Position numbers and translations under genes: made by a program. This document shows, one piece after another, positions 9,216-24,225 of a stretch of 64,000 nt of DNA. A model generated the notes under the pieces. It saw nothing but the letters and a program-made list of their open reading frames with translations, was not told the origin of the DNA and ran no database searches. Within the stretch, counting starts at the first letter, position 1; each line of letters begins with the position of its first letter. Origin of the DNA: Turnera subulata (taxonomy: Eukaryota > Streptophyta > Magnoliopsida > Malpighiales > Passifloraceae); assembly GCA_028386065.3 (NCBI GenBank), contig JAKUCV010003344.1, positions 1 through 64,000 on the forward strand, given 5' to 3'.

Positions 9216-9423
9216 TGTTGTGAATATTGGGTATTTAATGGAGAATTTTGATGATGAAAGTTTGGAGAAAGAGGGGATAAGAGGAAGAAGGAGAACACGG
9301 GAGGAGCTGCTTGTATCAGCTTGTTTCTCATAATTTCATTCATCAAGTATGAATATATACAATGATGAGGTAGGTGGTACAGTAGTGTACTGTGACATCC
9401 ATAATACTACACGTTTTATAACA
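9216..9423 (-). mobile_element. 5' LTR of copia copy 1 (about 208 bp)
   Basis: It is bounded by TGTTGTGAATATTGG next to the primer-binding site and ACGTTTTATAACA at the outer edge, so in element sense it runs TGTTATAAAACG...CACAACA. The partner LTR and target duplication would be left of the window. Confidence 0.6.
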
Positions 9424-9807
9424 TTGTGAATAATTTTCATTAATTTGCTACCATACCATTGAACAGAAATATTATACCTTGAAAAGTGTTATATCGACAA
9501 TCCACAGGGCTTGATCTGAATAGAAATAATGATTATGGAAGAAATTATAATAAAGATTTCGTCTCTGATGATAATAACTGCTGCGTTGAGCTTGTATCAT
9601 ATACTCTTTTTTTAAAAAAAAAAAAAAAGATTCCTCATCAAAAGGCACCATTCAGGCATTTTTTTTATTACAAGAAAATACCATTACCACCAACATGTAA
9701 ACTCGCAGGTGCCTTACATCTATCATACATAAGAGTGGTAGAGTTTAATTTGAGCAACAACCTTGTCAACCAAGAAATTATTTTGCAATATGTACGTACA
9801 CGAGACA
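9424..9807. other. 3' flank of the hydrolase gene
   Basis: AT-rich sequence with an A-tract at about 9614-9628. It probably contains the 3' UTR of the minus-strand gene to the right. Nothing else seen. Confidence 0.5.
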
Positions 9808-12800
9808 TCAATTTGCATAAGCAGAGGTCTCATATTTGCCATCCCACCTGAGCAAAGTAAGTTTTGACAAAATTAGATATTGTTTGACAAAGACCAACAT
9901 TACAGGAGAGCTGACCACCTCGGCTACAATGCAATACTGACCTTTGTTCTTCTGTTACTGGAATAGTGAGCTCCAAGCGCTCTTCAAAAGGCTGAAACAC
10001 CAGCTCTAATTTGGAGTCATCCACTTCCTCACAAGTTTTGGGATCCCACTGCATAATCATCATCATAACATATTTCAAAAAACATTAATTAATCTGAGTA
10101 ATACTAATGGGATTACATATATTTTTTATGTGTTCTTTCTGTATCTACCTACTACAGTACAAATAGGCAAACATCACTCATGCATGCTGTACAAGTATAC
10201 AACAACTTCGACTCAAATAAATGACAAAAACCATAACTCAAGAATATATATTCCTCCTGATTGTCAAAATCATCTAGTCCAACACATTTAATAATTCGCA
10301 AGCAAACACTAAAAGAAGCCATATGGAAGAAAAGTATAGAGGAGGAGGAGGGGATATATAGTACCTTTGGAGAGTTATCCTTGTCAACAGTCAGTGCCCT
10401 TATGCCCTTTTCCATGGAAGAAAAAGCAAATCAAAAAGAGGAAAACGATGACTTGTCTTACATGAGGCGAGGCAAAAGCATTTTGTTGACGTTTTTCTCT
10501 TTGCAATTTTAAGATCTAATTAGAATTTATTACCTCATACACATCTGCAGATATCGTAGTTCGGAGTATGTTCATTGTTAATCTGAATTCCTTCTTCAGA
10601 GATTCCTCAAGTCTTTGCTTCCTTCCTTCACGGACCTAAAATATATATATATGTTTGCACAATGGACGATCAGAAGCCAGCAACACATTCAATGGAATCC
10701 AACAATCAGCAGTAGAACAAACAAACCAGGTATATATAACGTAATACATCTAATTAAAATCAACAGTCTTCTTAGAAAAAAAAAAAAAAAAAAGGTACTC
10801 TGAGCATATATAGTATACAAATGTTAGAGAACCATTACCGATCTAAGTGTGATCTTCAATCCTGTTGGTGATGATCTTTTGAAACCTTTCAGTATTGGGG
10901 CTATCCATTGGTTCCCTTCCTTGCTTGCCTCACATTCCTGATGTGCAAAATATATATATATCCGCTCAAATGTTCATAAACTCTCCACTGGAATTAATCA
11001 GGAACACTCTCTCAATATATAGCAAACAAGAACAGAGCCGAGGAGCTTACAAAAGACCTTATAATATCGCTCACAGTTTCCTTGGAAAAGCACTCATCAA
11101 TTACCGACTGCCTGAAACATAAAAATACAGTCAGAATCTGATTGATATTATCCAACCCTTTAGTGCTGACCTTAATAAATCTGCAAAGAAAAGGGGCCCA
11201 TGCATGCTTTTGTGGATGGACAATTTAATTCATTACTTGTTTAAAACACTTCCTTCATCAAGCTGGACATCCACGGAGAATTTTTCAATCACAGACCTGA
11301 CAGCTTTCTCCTCGCCAGAGTTCAAGCTGATAAGGCACTTCTCTAGCTCGGAGATTTTCTGACAAATATATACAGCAAATGTATGCACTCTAGTCAGATA
11401 CTTCCACTGAGAAAGGTTAAAAAAAATTAAACCTCCAGTCCATGTGTATATGGATGATTCAGAAGTAGCACAATGCAAGTTTAATACTACATGTTGGCAG
11501 GCACCAGCAAATTAATTTCCATATCTTTACCCTAAATAATTGCTGAAACTAAATCAAACGCACAATCAGACAAGGACCAATTATATAAGCATCAATAGTA
11601 CTACAATGTGGACCCAAGAAGAAAACAATACTCCTACTCGGTATTTCTATGTCATCATTTTGCTTGCTCTCTTGTTCCAAAATCTGAATCATCCTTATGC
11701 TGAGTATTTACCATACTCCCGCACTCCGGCGCCAGTGTTGGCACTTCACTCATTGTAGAGTATGCGACCGATAAGCATGCATGAATATGAGCATCATTGA
11801 TACCAAACGTCACCACACCAGAGATTATCAATAATAAATGTAATTGAAGCTGACCTCCGAAGGGACAAAGTGGGTCGCCAATCCAGCTGCAACTAACTCC
11901 TTACCATTTAGCCTTGCTCCTGTTAAGCCTAGGAATTCACCTGTATGCAGCACACAGATATTAGGCTCTCCTTTCATTGTCCCACCTCCATTTGTTGTTT
12001 ACAAACATGGAACTATCAGCCAAAGCAAAACTTATTAATCTACTGGTTCTCACTTTACCAACTCCAGGGACTAAAATAACTCTCTTACTGAGAAATGAAT
12101 TAAATATCCTTACTAAATGAATCAGGACCCCTTCCTGACACAAATTCCTGCAACCTAGATGCAACAGGAGACAATAGGTGCCACTAGTGGTAACATACAG
12201 AGATTAACACGCAGATTATCATGAAATTGCAGTATCTCTAATAATATAGACCAAGGACAAACAATTTCTAGAGAATGAAATCTGGTATGACCACAAGCAC
12301 ATACAGGTTTAACATTCCGGATGACCTAGACAAATTGCATCTTAAAAATGACCAAGAATTATTTGCGTGGGACAGAATGGAGTAACTCAAGATTCATAAG
12401 CACTTGGCTACTCCAAAAAGAATGAATAGTTTCATTTTGGCAATGCTATGTTCTTAAGTGCATACTCACCCAAATGCCCTGGGAGACGAGAAAGAATGTA
12501 TGAGAAACCACAGTCAGTGTGAAATCCAATACTTGCTTCTGGAGTTGAAAAGACCTAATCATTCAATAATTCACGTCAACTTGGGAAGAAATCCAAGAAC
12601 TCAAAGACCGACCAAAAGACTACAATCAATGATTTGAACATAGGAACATCGAAAAAGGACCCAGTGCCCACAGTTTTCTCAGTGACAACAGAAAACTTCA
12701 TTGGAACCATCAAAGATGCGCCTCCTCCCATTGCAATTCCATTGACAAGAGAAACCTGTTAATCACATAGACAGCCATCATTCACACACTTATTCGGGTC

Positions 12801-14305
12801 ATAATGCATATATCCTATGAAGGGAAGTGAACAAAGTATGCGATCATAATTCTTGGTACCTGGGTTTTTTTATATGTGTGGATGTGATAACAAAGCCAAT
12901 ACATCCTATAGACTACTTCAAGGCAAGCATCCTCTGCGAAAGAGCAGGTCATGAATAATTTCATTTCTCTATACATACATAGGAGGATATGAACAATCTC
13001 ATTTCCATCTATCCAAACAAACTTAGTGAAAATAATGTAATAAATGCATGTGCCTTTATGAAAAAAATATCATCCCATGAGGTAAATAAGAAACTAAAAA
13101 GGTTATTTTAACAATGCTTTTACTTGATGTCCGGCCATCATAAAACATTTTCAGATCTCCACCAGCAGAAAATGCTCGACCAGCGCCCTGAATAAGAAAT
13201 AAGATACATGTTAATAAAGATTTAACAACTGAAACAGTATGAACGGGTGGTTGAGGTCCTGACAAAGATTGTCTGCTGCATTTGGGATTGCACTTTCCTA
13301 TAGAGTGAGCTTGCACTTTCCTTACAACTTGAAAGGTTTGACAATCCATCACTGGACAATTAACTATGTCATACCATATAACATACAAAACCAGCCATTA
13401 TATCTTTTCCCTTGATACATGATTTTTATCAAGTCCTTGCCGGTTTCTACTGTGAAAGCAATTGCATAACCCCAGTACAACCACGTGCAAGCCTCTCAAC
13501 AACATATTACTTGAATGGTAGGAAAAAGGATCTCCAAAGGGGTATGCATGTCAATGCTATTCCCAGGCATGGACCTCTATAGTGGAACAGAAGATTGGTT
13601 AGATCAGTGACTTGTAAGCTGATAATTTAGTCAAACACAAAAATGCTTGTAAAAAACTTTGATCAATGGTATTTGCCTTAATGACTTTGTCAATTGTTAG
13701 CCAGCCACCGTACCGTTTGCTGTTAGTTACAGGTTGTGTGAACTAGACAATTGACACCAACATCTTATTGGATGAGCAAACATGACCAGTCTTGATTAAT
13801 CCCATCCCACACGCACAGAACAACAGGAAAAAGGCAAGTGAAATAAATATCAGATTGGAACTTCAAGGAATAATGAGAACTGGCCTTGAATAATACAAGC
13901 TGGGCATTATCATCTTTCTCCCATTTCTCTAAAAAATCTGCTAGCAGAGAGACCTGGACACAATGAAAGCAACAACATCAAGGACATAGCAGCAAAGTTA
14001 GATGGTGTCATTGCAATGGGGAGGAAGCACTATTCCACGTACCACTTTTGAGGAAATAACATTTAGTTGGCGAGGCCTGTTTAAAGTGATCAACCTCACT
14101 TGGTCAATCTCTTCTCCAAGAACAACCTGATTAAGGACTAAATCTTTGGCATAAATTGGGACAAAAATAGATGAAACTAGAAAAGAGAGTGCCATAACCA
14201 CTTACATTTTGATCAACAAAAAAGGCAAACAACACAAACAAACAAGAAATCAACTGAAGATGAACTCACCTGTTCCTCAGGGTTTACTGCAAGTTCTTGA
14301 GCCAT
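9808..14305 (-). CDS. 3-hydroxyisobutyryl-CoA hydrolase-like protein (crotonase fold), 15 coding exons, 384 aa
   Basis: Coding exons, 5' to 3': 14305-14270, 14126-14043, 13953-13885, 13187-13124, 12933-12860, 12755-12672, 12554-12470, 11940-11855, 11358-11237, 11111-11051, 10937-10839, 10635-10534, 10406-10365, 10048-9942, 9847-9808. Phases fit throughout and give 384 residues. The protein starts MAQELAVNPEEQ, has ITLNRPRQLNVIS (about 30-42), the oxyanion-hole stretch AFSAGGD (about 68-74), NGIAMGGG (114-121) and PEASIGFHTDCG with Glu143 and Asp151 at the catalytic positions of HIBYL-CoA hydrolases. It would hydrolyse 3-hydroxyacyl-CoA thioesters in branched-chain or beta-oxidation catabolism. 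The end SAYAN is not a PTS1 signal, so this is not the classic peroxisomal CHY1; cytosol or mitochondrion is more likely. It looks closest to the plant 'like protein 5' branch. Intron 3 has a GC donor (AAG|gccagt). Confidence 0.93.
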
Positions 14306-14560
14306 CTAAAGGCAAGGGCCTGCACAAAGAAAGAGTGGTAAATCAAAGCAACATGTTTTACTTGATGAAATGGAAACAGCATAAGCATTAGAGTCGAGGT
14401 CACTTACGTGCTTTGTTACAAAGATTCAAGGAGGTGAAGCAGCCAGCAGTTGCAAAATGAAATAAATGCAATCCAAAGGAGCTGACTGAGGTAGGTTGGT
14501 GGGAACTTGGCACTGGTAGTTGGTATTGTTATGTTATATGATGTTATAGGGTATGCCTAT
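14306..14560 (-). promoter_or_regulatory. 5' UTR and promoter region of the hydrolase gene
   Basis: On the minus strand a leader exon ends at 14408 with a strong donor (GCAC|gtaagtg). An acceptor TTTGTGCAG at about 14321 precedes the ATG at 14305. TATAACAT-type TATA-like sequences lie at about 14530-14550 (minus sense). The transcription start is not certain. Confidence 0.5.
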
Positions 14561-15971
14561 ATCTCACTGCCTTTCTTTTTTTTTTTTTTATCAACAGAAA
14601 CCTTCACATTGAGGATCTGTTTAAAAAGATTTTCTTTGTAAAAAAAAAAAAAAGGTGGGAATGGTGGGTGTCTACTGCTTTAACAGTTAACATTCAGTTT
14701 GTAGAATGCAAATAATTTTTTTGAGCATTCAGGAAAATGATCATGCTAAAGCACTAAGCCCAGGACTGCATTAGTGAGAAATTTTTAGCCTTTTTTTTTA
14801 TTAAAAAAAAAAAAAGGGAACCAAAAGCAGGAGGTGACAAGATGAGATTTTGCAATAATTATTTTAAAAAGCTCTGAAAATGTTAAAAGAACCACCTACC
14901 ACCACACACACACATGCACTGTTCTCCAATCCCCATTCCCCACCACCACCAAACCCAAACGGATTAGTTAGTTGAATTAAAGCTTCGTTAATTGTGACCG
15001 AGTTTGGTACAACAAACACACTGTCCCTTTTTGAATGGATACCAAAATAAAACCACAGGAAGGGGCGATGAGGACCAATTTCCTCTCCTCGTATCCACAA
15101 CAACTACAACTGGTTGGTCGGCCCAATGATGCACATACAGATTCAAATCTTTGCTATAAAAACAACAAATGTGGTGGATAGAGCCCCTGCCAGATGTTCA
15201 ACAATCAACACCATACAGCCCACTTGTAATCAAACAATTTTGTGTAATACTTAAATACTACGAAAAATTCTATGCACCACTTTTCTACCAAACATGGGTT
15301 AATTTAAGCAAAAGACCCACTCCACTTTCGGCTTTGAAAAGAAAATCCCCAACTAAAAATCTTCAAATTTTACCACTTCCAACTTTACTGACTTCTGAGG
15401 TATAACTAAGACAAAATCACAGTTCCATCCAAAACTCACATTAATGGAACTTGCTGTTGTAAAAGAGGAAAATATCGAAACTTGCTGTTGTAAAACAGAA
15501 AAAAAACATCAACGAGCGAATCGACGCAAGCTTTCTCCGGCCATTAATTTCGAACTCACAGTTCTTGTTCGTGTGCCTAAGCTAAACTACCCCAACTTCA
15601 TCTCAGGCAAAAAGAAACAGCCCTTTATCCCTCAAAGAAAGAAAGTATTCAGCTATTCGAGGGTCTTCCATTTATTTACATGATGAATCCCCCCATTCAA
15701 ACCCACTACCAGTTAAATGATGCTATTGTAAGACCTGCAAAAGAAGTAAGACCAACTTCCACGCACAAACAGAATCAAACATCACCTTGGCACGCTGAAC
15801 AGGTACTAAATTAACAAAAATTTATCACGTCAATTCTCAGACTTGTCAAAACACACAATCTTCAAAATTTTCAATAAGTTTTGCCATGCTCATAAACCAA
15901 ACCTACCATCTACTTTGCCCTTGCCAACTAGTCGAAGCCTATGAGATGAGAAACCAGGAAAATTAACCTAG
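14561..15971. other. Intergenic, no gene seen
   Basis: AT-rich with several poly-T and poly-A runs (14575-14590, 14640-14653, 14790-14815). It lies between two minus-strand genes and so includes the 3' UTR of RPL18a on its right. Open frames here are short and have no recognisable motifs. Confidence 0.5.
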
Positions 15972-17560
<1,589 letters not shown>

Positions 17561-18528
17561 ATTTTCTTTCGAGAAAAAGGCCGCCGCTGCGTTCTCCTAC
17601 TCCTCCTGGCTCCTGCTGGTGCTGCTCCAAAGCCAAAAACACCTCTCGCTTCTCTCTCTGCTAATAAATACGACTGGCGAACACATGTAGTCAGTCTAAC
17701 CCTAGCCTCACCGGCCCAGGCTCCCCCCATTCGGGCCCTTGCCCTTTAAAATTTTTGGCCCAATTTCTCTTTCATGGCCCACTTACCCAACACAGTCCTT
17801 CCTCCGGATCTATTACAATTTTTTATTTTCTTTTTTATATGATGAATATGAATATGATCTATTACAACAAAATCTCATCGTCATATACTTCATACAATTT
17901 TTTTTTTTCGATAATTATATACTACATACGTTTTAATTTCCCTAAGACCGACCGTTCCTTAAAAAAAAAAAAACTAGCCATTATATTATAAATTATTACC
18001 AAAGGAAAAAAAAAAAAAAAGAAGAAGTTTAGAAGAAACGGGAACTATCTAATACCCAAATCCAACTCTCCCTCCAGTATTCATTCTCTCCCTCCCGCCT
18101 CCGGCCAACACCCGCTTGGTCCCTCGTTGCCGCCGTCCCTCACCGCTGCTACCAACCAACAAGTAAGACATAATTATTTTCCTTCCTTCCTTCCTCACTT
18201 AATTACCGCAACAAGATGTTGCCACCACGCATGTAATATTTAATGCTTTTGAATTCCTTGGCATCACATAGTTGAATTTAATTACTATTTGCATCTCATA
18301 TTATGAGAATTCCTCCTTCTACTCTTTCTTTTTTTCTTTTTTCCTTCCATATTGTTTGTTTGCCTCAGCGACCTCACCGTCACAACCCCCACAGCCTAAA
18401 ACCCTTTTGTTGTTTTTTTTTTTTGTTCTAATTAAAAGATTCAAACCTAAACACACACACACTCCCGCTTTCTCTCTCTCTCTCAGATTCTCAAAGACGA
18501 CCAAGTAGTTGTTTAGCAAAAAAGCAGC
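17561..18528. promoter_or_regulatory. Shared divergent promoter region of RPL18a and Pelota
   Basis: Near RPL18a there is a telo-box (CTAACCCTAG, 17696-17705) and several site II motifs read as TGGGCC on the minus strand (17714-17719, 17758-17763, about 17776), the hallmark pair of plant ribosomal-protein promoters bound by TCP factors. A TTTATTAGCAG sequence near 17660 (minus sense) may serve as the core. The Pelota side has a CT-rich leader (about 18062-18162), a 5' UTR intron (18163-18486, AA|gtaaga to CTCTCAG) and a second leader exon 18487-18528. The central part has T- and A-runs. Confidence 0.7.
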
Positions 18529-21500
18529 ATGAAGATCACAAGGAGAGATTTTGTGCGGGGCGGCCCTGGTAGCGTTAAGGTGATTCAACCAACTACACAA
18601 ATTCAAATTACTAAAACAAACAGAAACAAACATCCGATGATTACTTCCTTTGATCAAACATCCGATGATTGCTTCCTCTTTTTCTTTTTTTTTTTTTTTT
18701 TTTGCGTGCAGATGACACCAATCGATTCTGAAGATTTATGGCTTGCCTACAATTTGATATCTCCTGGAGATTCCGTTATGGCTGTTACCGTCAGGTACTC
18801 TGCACACAAACCTCTTCTACTCCCGATTCTTCTTGGATTATTATTATTATTATTATTAGCTTAGATATGTGTATATATGGTTGTTGGTGCCACAGGAAAG
18901 TTATAAGGGAGGCTGCTTCAGGTGGAAGAGAGGCTGAGCGCGTGAAGCTCAAGTTGGAGATAAAAGTTGAGGTAATTCTCTCCATATTTTGGGGGAAAAA
19001 AAAAAACAAAAACAAAAACATTCGCGTATTTGGTTATCCATTTGAAACCCGAGTTATGTTCTGATGCTGTATTACACTTGGTGGGTGTTTTTAACGTTGC
19101 CTAAGGGCATAGATTATGAGAAAGTAGGGTCTGTCTTGCGCATACGTGGAAAGAATATATTGGAGAACGAGCATGTTAAGGTATGTACGCCTTGTTTTTA
19201 TTTATTTTTCCAATACTGGAGGATATCACCTCTACTACTCATCTCCTCTTGATCCCGACTTGCACTCCTGCAGATCGGTGCTTTTCATACATTGGAGCTT
19301 GAGCTACATCGACCCTTTGTAGTTAGAAAGGTATGGGCATGTAATTTGCTTTGTAGTGTAAGATCATGTGTTTCTCATTAATGCATCTAACATTATGAGT
19401 AATTCTTCCTAAATTGACCCTTTCAATGTATGAGGGTCGTTTGCATTAAGAGGATAGGATATCGTCTTTGTTACTGTCTTTCTCTGACCTTGCCTGGCGC
19501 CGTGCTTCTGAATTAGGATGTTTGGGACTCATTGGCAGTCGATACACTCAATCAGGCCTCTGGTTTGTAGTCTTTCCTATGAACAACTTCCTCCCATATT
19601 TGTCTTCTTATGCATTTTAAGGTTTTTAACATCCATTGATGGAATTCCATCTCGTCAGGAAGCATTGATTGTGATCATGGGACAATCATCTGGTTGAGAA
19701 TTGACAGCCAAACTATTGGGATTATGCCTCTTATTCTTCTGGTTTTTAGAGGCTATGGCCAATGCTATTTTTGTCCTTTCTTGTAATACACACAGTGCAA
19801 ATTCGGTCATATGATTCAACAGTTGAATTATAAGATTTGTATATGGTTCAAGCAGACTTTGACTCTTGACTAGTTATGCAGTTCCATGATGAGTAAAGAC
19901 CTTAATTTGATGATAAAGCCTAAATAATTTATTGTTTGATAAGGAAAGCTGAAAACACAGAGAAGCCTAAATTCTGGTTTGCAAATGAAATGAAAATCAA
20001 AGGCAAACTCAATAAAAAGAGGAGTTAATATGAGACCCAATGTTGCTGTTTTAGAGATAATTTTAGTCTAAGACAGAGAGAGAGAGAGAGAAAACATTAG
20101 TATCCAAAATGAAAAGCATTATTAAGAGATAAGACTATGAAAACTTGGATTCTGTTGAAATGATGTCACTTGTTTAGCATATGATTACTTTTGGTACCAC
20201 ACAATGGGAAAGTAAGTTACAATTGTTTATTAATTGGTGTCATGTTCACAGATTGTGTTTGGTTTACATGTATAGTAGTTGTTTGAAATTGATTTCAAAC
20301 TTCTTCTTCACTTATATGTATTCAGAAATACCTAGTATAGTTTCAGTTTTGACATTTTGATTGCTGTTTACCTGATGTTTTTACTATCTTTCATTTCAGA
20401 TCCCGCTGCAGGTGCTGACCTTGCGGTGATTTTAATGCAAGAAGGATTGGCGCACATAATTCTTGTTGGTAGAAGGTATGTGTAACTTATCTAAAAGATT
20501 GCTCCATAGTTCAATCATGATTGAGGTCTCTGCGGGGCACCGCGTGGAAGAATGAACAAAAAAAATGCTATTTGTGCCATTATTGTTATGAACCTACTAA
20601 TGATGTTATCACTCTTAACAGTGTTACTACTACTCGTGCACGGATAGAAACTTCAATTCCGCGAAAGCATGGGCCTGCCGTCGCTGGTTATGACTCGGTG
20701 TGCTTCTTTTCCTGCAATTTGAATTATAAATCATCTAATTTGTGAATTAATTTTTTGGCTGCAACCTCCTTTCTTAATGTTTAATGGAACTACAACTTTA
20801 TAATAGTGTTTCTTTCTTCCTTTCTTTCCACCCTTGAGAAAGGGTTATACTTATTTTCTTGTATGTCCGGCAGGCAATGAAGAAGTTCTTTGAGCATGTG
20901 TTACAGGTGATTTTCATTGTATCCTATTATGATCCAGAATATTTGTTATGTATTCCAATTATTAAATATTAGACATCCTACTGAACCTATTGTTGATGGA
21001 GTTTTAACCTTATGTTCTAGGCATTTCTGAAACATATTGATTTCAGTGTTGTTCGATGTGCTGTAATTGCAAGTCCTGGTTTCACAAAGGTATGAGAGGT
21101 TGCTCATTAGTAAGGTCATAGTATAGCAATTATATTTTTCATTTGAAATACTGTTTGCTGATCATGGGTTTGCAAGGAATGTCTGACAGAATAATGATCC
21201 TTGTGTTCTTCAGGAGCAGTTTCGTGATCACTTGTTGTTGGAGGCAGAGAGAAGACAGTTGAGGTCCATTATTGAGAACAAGTCGCGCATAGTCCTTGTG
21301 CATACAAACTCAGGATACAAGTATGGTTCTTTTTTGTCATATTTGCTTCTAGTTCAATTCTTAAACAGTGCGTGATACTCAGCACAATGATGATTGGTTG
21401 AAAGACAAAATCTGATGGTTCCACATTCATATATGTGCTTAAAAAGTTGCCTTACATCTTGTGCTTGTCAATGCATTTTGCTCTGACGGTTGATTCAATG

Positions 21501-23672
21501 GTCACATAATAATTCAAGACTCTCCTTTACTTCTAAGGCACCAAAAATCATGCTTATGTGGACTGTAGTGTATCCCTGGTTGCAGCTATTGACAGCAAAT
21601 TGTCCGTGCCATTTGCTTGATTTTCTAGCTTCACATTTACTTTGTCGCTCTATGCTCCAAACTATGACATAGGGATTTGCCTTTTAGGTTTTGTGTAAGC
21701 ATTGAGTGTGATAGAGATGGTAGTAGAGCATGTGATACTTGAAATCTTGGAATGAGAGTTACTTACACTAAACCTGGAACAATTGGTAACACCTTGCTAC
21801 TTGTTCTAGTGCTTCAGTTCCCGAAATGCAGAGGTTGCTTTTAAAAGCATCTGCCTTCTAAACAAGACATAAGTTTGCTTTTATTAGCATCTGCTTTTCT
21901 GTGGAAAATGCGAGCAAACAGAAATTTGTTCAATAAACATGTGAAGATTGTGTATTAAGTTATGAATGGCCAATCACCATCAACTGTCTGCTTTATTTTT
22001 CTAGAAATTGCATTTACATCGTTGCTCTTTTTAGAAAATTTTTACAAGTTGGCAGCCTCTTAACTTGTATGTCAAAGATAATATACAGCATCTTGACCTA
22101 ATTTGTTGTTCGGTTACAAGCTTCTGAATTTTTTAACTTAAACGGCAGGCATAGTTTGAAAGAGGTTCTTGATGCTCCGAATATCATGAATATGGTAAAA
22201 GATACAAAAGCAGCTCAAGAGGTAACCAGATGACTCAAAATGGCCAACACTTCTTTTCTTTTTAATAATTCAACAGTGTTTTTAGCACTGAGTATCCAAT
22301 AGTGGATTAATTCATCTCAGTCAGTATATCTCTTTCAAACTTTTGTTCAGGTTCGAGCCCTGGAGGATTTCCATGACATGCTTTCAAAGGTGAGGTCAGA
22401 ATGCTCTGATCTGGACATTTATTAATTGATTGCCTTTAAGCAACTCACAAGAAATGTTAGACAAGAGCAAATGACTTGAGATGAATGTGAAGAACCTCAC
22501 TTTAATGAAGACAATGAAAAATGACTTGCACCGTAAACTTGATAATGACATAGGTTTCAACTTAGTCATTGTTTTCAGAAATTAGTTTTTTGGTTTTTTG
22601 TGTTTATGCTCATGCAATATAATTGATTTCTGTAATGTGCTCTAAGGTTCATAGTCTTTTCTCATAGGATTCTGATCGAGCTTGCTATGGACCAAAGCAT
22701 GTTGAGGTTGCTCATGAACGCATGGCTGTACAAACACTTCTCATCACGGATGAGCTCTTCAGGTTAGCGTAATGAGATTACTTCTATTACTTTGGAAAAC
22801 TCATGTTAGCTAGTTGAGAACTAGTGCCAATTTTGCAATGTCTATTCCATCTGAATGTTTCATAATGCTAAAAGAAATCTGCTTTAACGAAAACAGTTGA
22901 ATGGCTAATGGATCAGTACAAGCTTGTTACATTTTACTTCCACACGTCATATTATCATTCCCATGTAGGTGGGCAAGCTTCTGTTTATTAACATTTAGGA
23001 TCAGGACGCTGTGTTCTCTTGTGATTTGGCTTAACATTTAACATAGAAGTTTGCCTGTTTTTTTTCTGTCAACGTATCATGATCATATCATCGATATGGG
23101 CCTCTTTTTGTAGTAATGACTTGTTTTAGATTAGATGTTGGCAAAATGTTGAGTAGAGAAACAAATGCTTGATGCCTGGTTTTTGTTGATGATCTTAAGT
23201 CTCTGTACAATGGTTATTAGCATAACCTCCATTGGGGTACTAAGTTTGTACCATGAACCCATCGACAATTATCTGCATTGCGAGATGAGAAAAGCATAAT
23301 GCAATGGGATGTCATATTGCAACTTTCTTAATGGATTTGCATTCCAGGAATGCTGATGTGGCAGAGAGGCGAAAGTATGTTAACTTGGTTGAATCAGTGA
23401 AGAAGTCTGGGGGCACTGCTCATATATTTTCATCAATGCACGCCTCTGGAGAGCGTTAGTATACTTTGCTTTAACCTTGTTAGGGTTTGTAAATTTATGG
23501 TATTGTACAGCATGGATCTTTTCTAGTTTAGTGACTTGATGATTTTAACTGTCTTTAACTTGACTTGTTTTGGTTTTTCTTTCTTTTAACGAAAACAGAG
23601 TTAGCGCAATATACGGGTATTGCTGCAATCCTTCGATTTCCTCTACCGGATCTGAATGACATTGAGATGTGA
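18529..23672 (+). CDS. PEL1: Pelota (Dom34) ribosome rescue factor, 16 coding exons, 378 aa
   Basis: Coding exons: 18529-18579, 18712-18794, 18896-18971, 19106-19180, 19274-19330, 19517-19562, 20400-20475, 20622-20697, 20874-20906, 21021-21089, 21214-21320, 22149-22221, 22351-22389, 22668-22762, 23348-23454, 23599-23672. They join in frame to 378 residues, the normal plant length. Landmarks are [132 protein letters not shown] and the end [12 protein letters not shown]. The three eRF1-like domains are present, with no GGQ motif, as expected. Pelota with Hbs1 splits ribosomes stalled on broken or non-stop mRNA. All introns are GT-AG and no break is seen. Confidence 0.97.
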
Positions 23673-24220
23673 TGGAACTGTAGATAGGAAAAATATTTGT
23701 ATTATCATTTTTCTCAAGTCAGCATGATGTATATTATCATTTTTCTCTAATTTTTGAGATATGTTATACCATTGGACCTGTTATACGGATCTTGACTTAT
23801 GCCTAGCTTGGCTGGCTGGTTAATGTATCCTTTTAGTTAATATATATTGGCCTGCAAATAGTCTTTATCTTTTTACTTTTTCTTTGTTACGATTTCTACG
23901 ATTCTTGAAACCTGCAATTGAATATTTCAGGTTTGGATCTTAGATGGCGAACGGTGATGTTTTTTTTTTTTTTCTCTTCTAGGGGATATGAAGTCGTCTG
24001 TTACTTGAAGATCATTGTATTGCAAGTATATACACAGGTTAGGTTCGTGTAAATACTAAAAGAAAAAGATAAGATGACAACTATGTGTGTTGACTTAATT
24101 GGATAATACACACCCTAAAGATAAGTTAAATGTGAGGCATGTGGTGCGTGGTAGACAAAAGGGAGGCGTGTTTTTATTGAAGCTCGAATTCTTAAAATTG
24201 ATATTTTTACATAAAAATTG
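23673..24220. other. 3' UTR and flank of Pelota
   Basis: AT-rich sequence after the stop, with a duplicated TGTATTATCATTTTTCTC phrase (about 23699 and 23729). Ends at the target site of copia copy 2. No further gene seen. Confidence 0.5.
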
Positions 24221-24225
24221 GAAAA

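Larger units (their letters stand above)
4807..9423 (-). mobile_element. Ty1/copia element copy 1, decayed, 3' part outside window
   Basis: It is homologous to copy 2 (24226-29933) in the same orientation. Shared landmarks are the pol remnant at 4807-5260, the CAGCTTCAGGCTG hairpins, the GCTCTTCAGGAGC hairpins, the GGACAAATGCCCGGGTCA and TTGCACCTTCAGGGTAAGCAA blocks, the GGCGGCTTAGCCG repeats, and CGTGCTGATAACGTGTTGTGAAT, which is primer-binding site plus LTR edge. No intact gag or pol frame remains. Two blocks are absent from copy 2: a plus-strand ORF module (about 5960-7000) and a GC-rich block (about 8460-9170). Confidence 0.8.

Noticed and set aside
9830..9941. Unspliced C-terminus of the hydrolase (reading on past EEQR)
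   Set aside because: A good donor (AAG|gtcagt) and acceptor (GCTCAG) give the family-like end RWDGKYE; the read-through lacks it.
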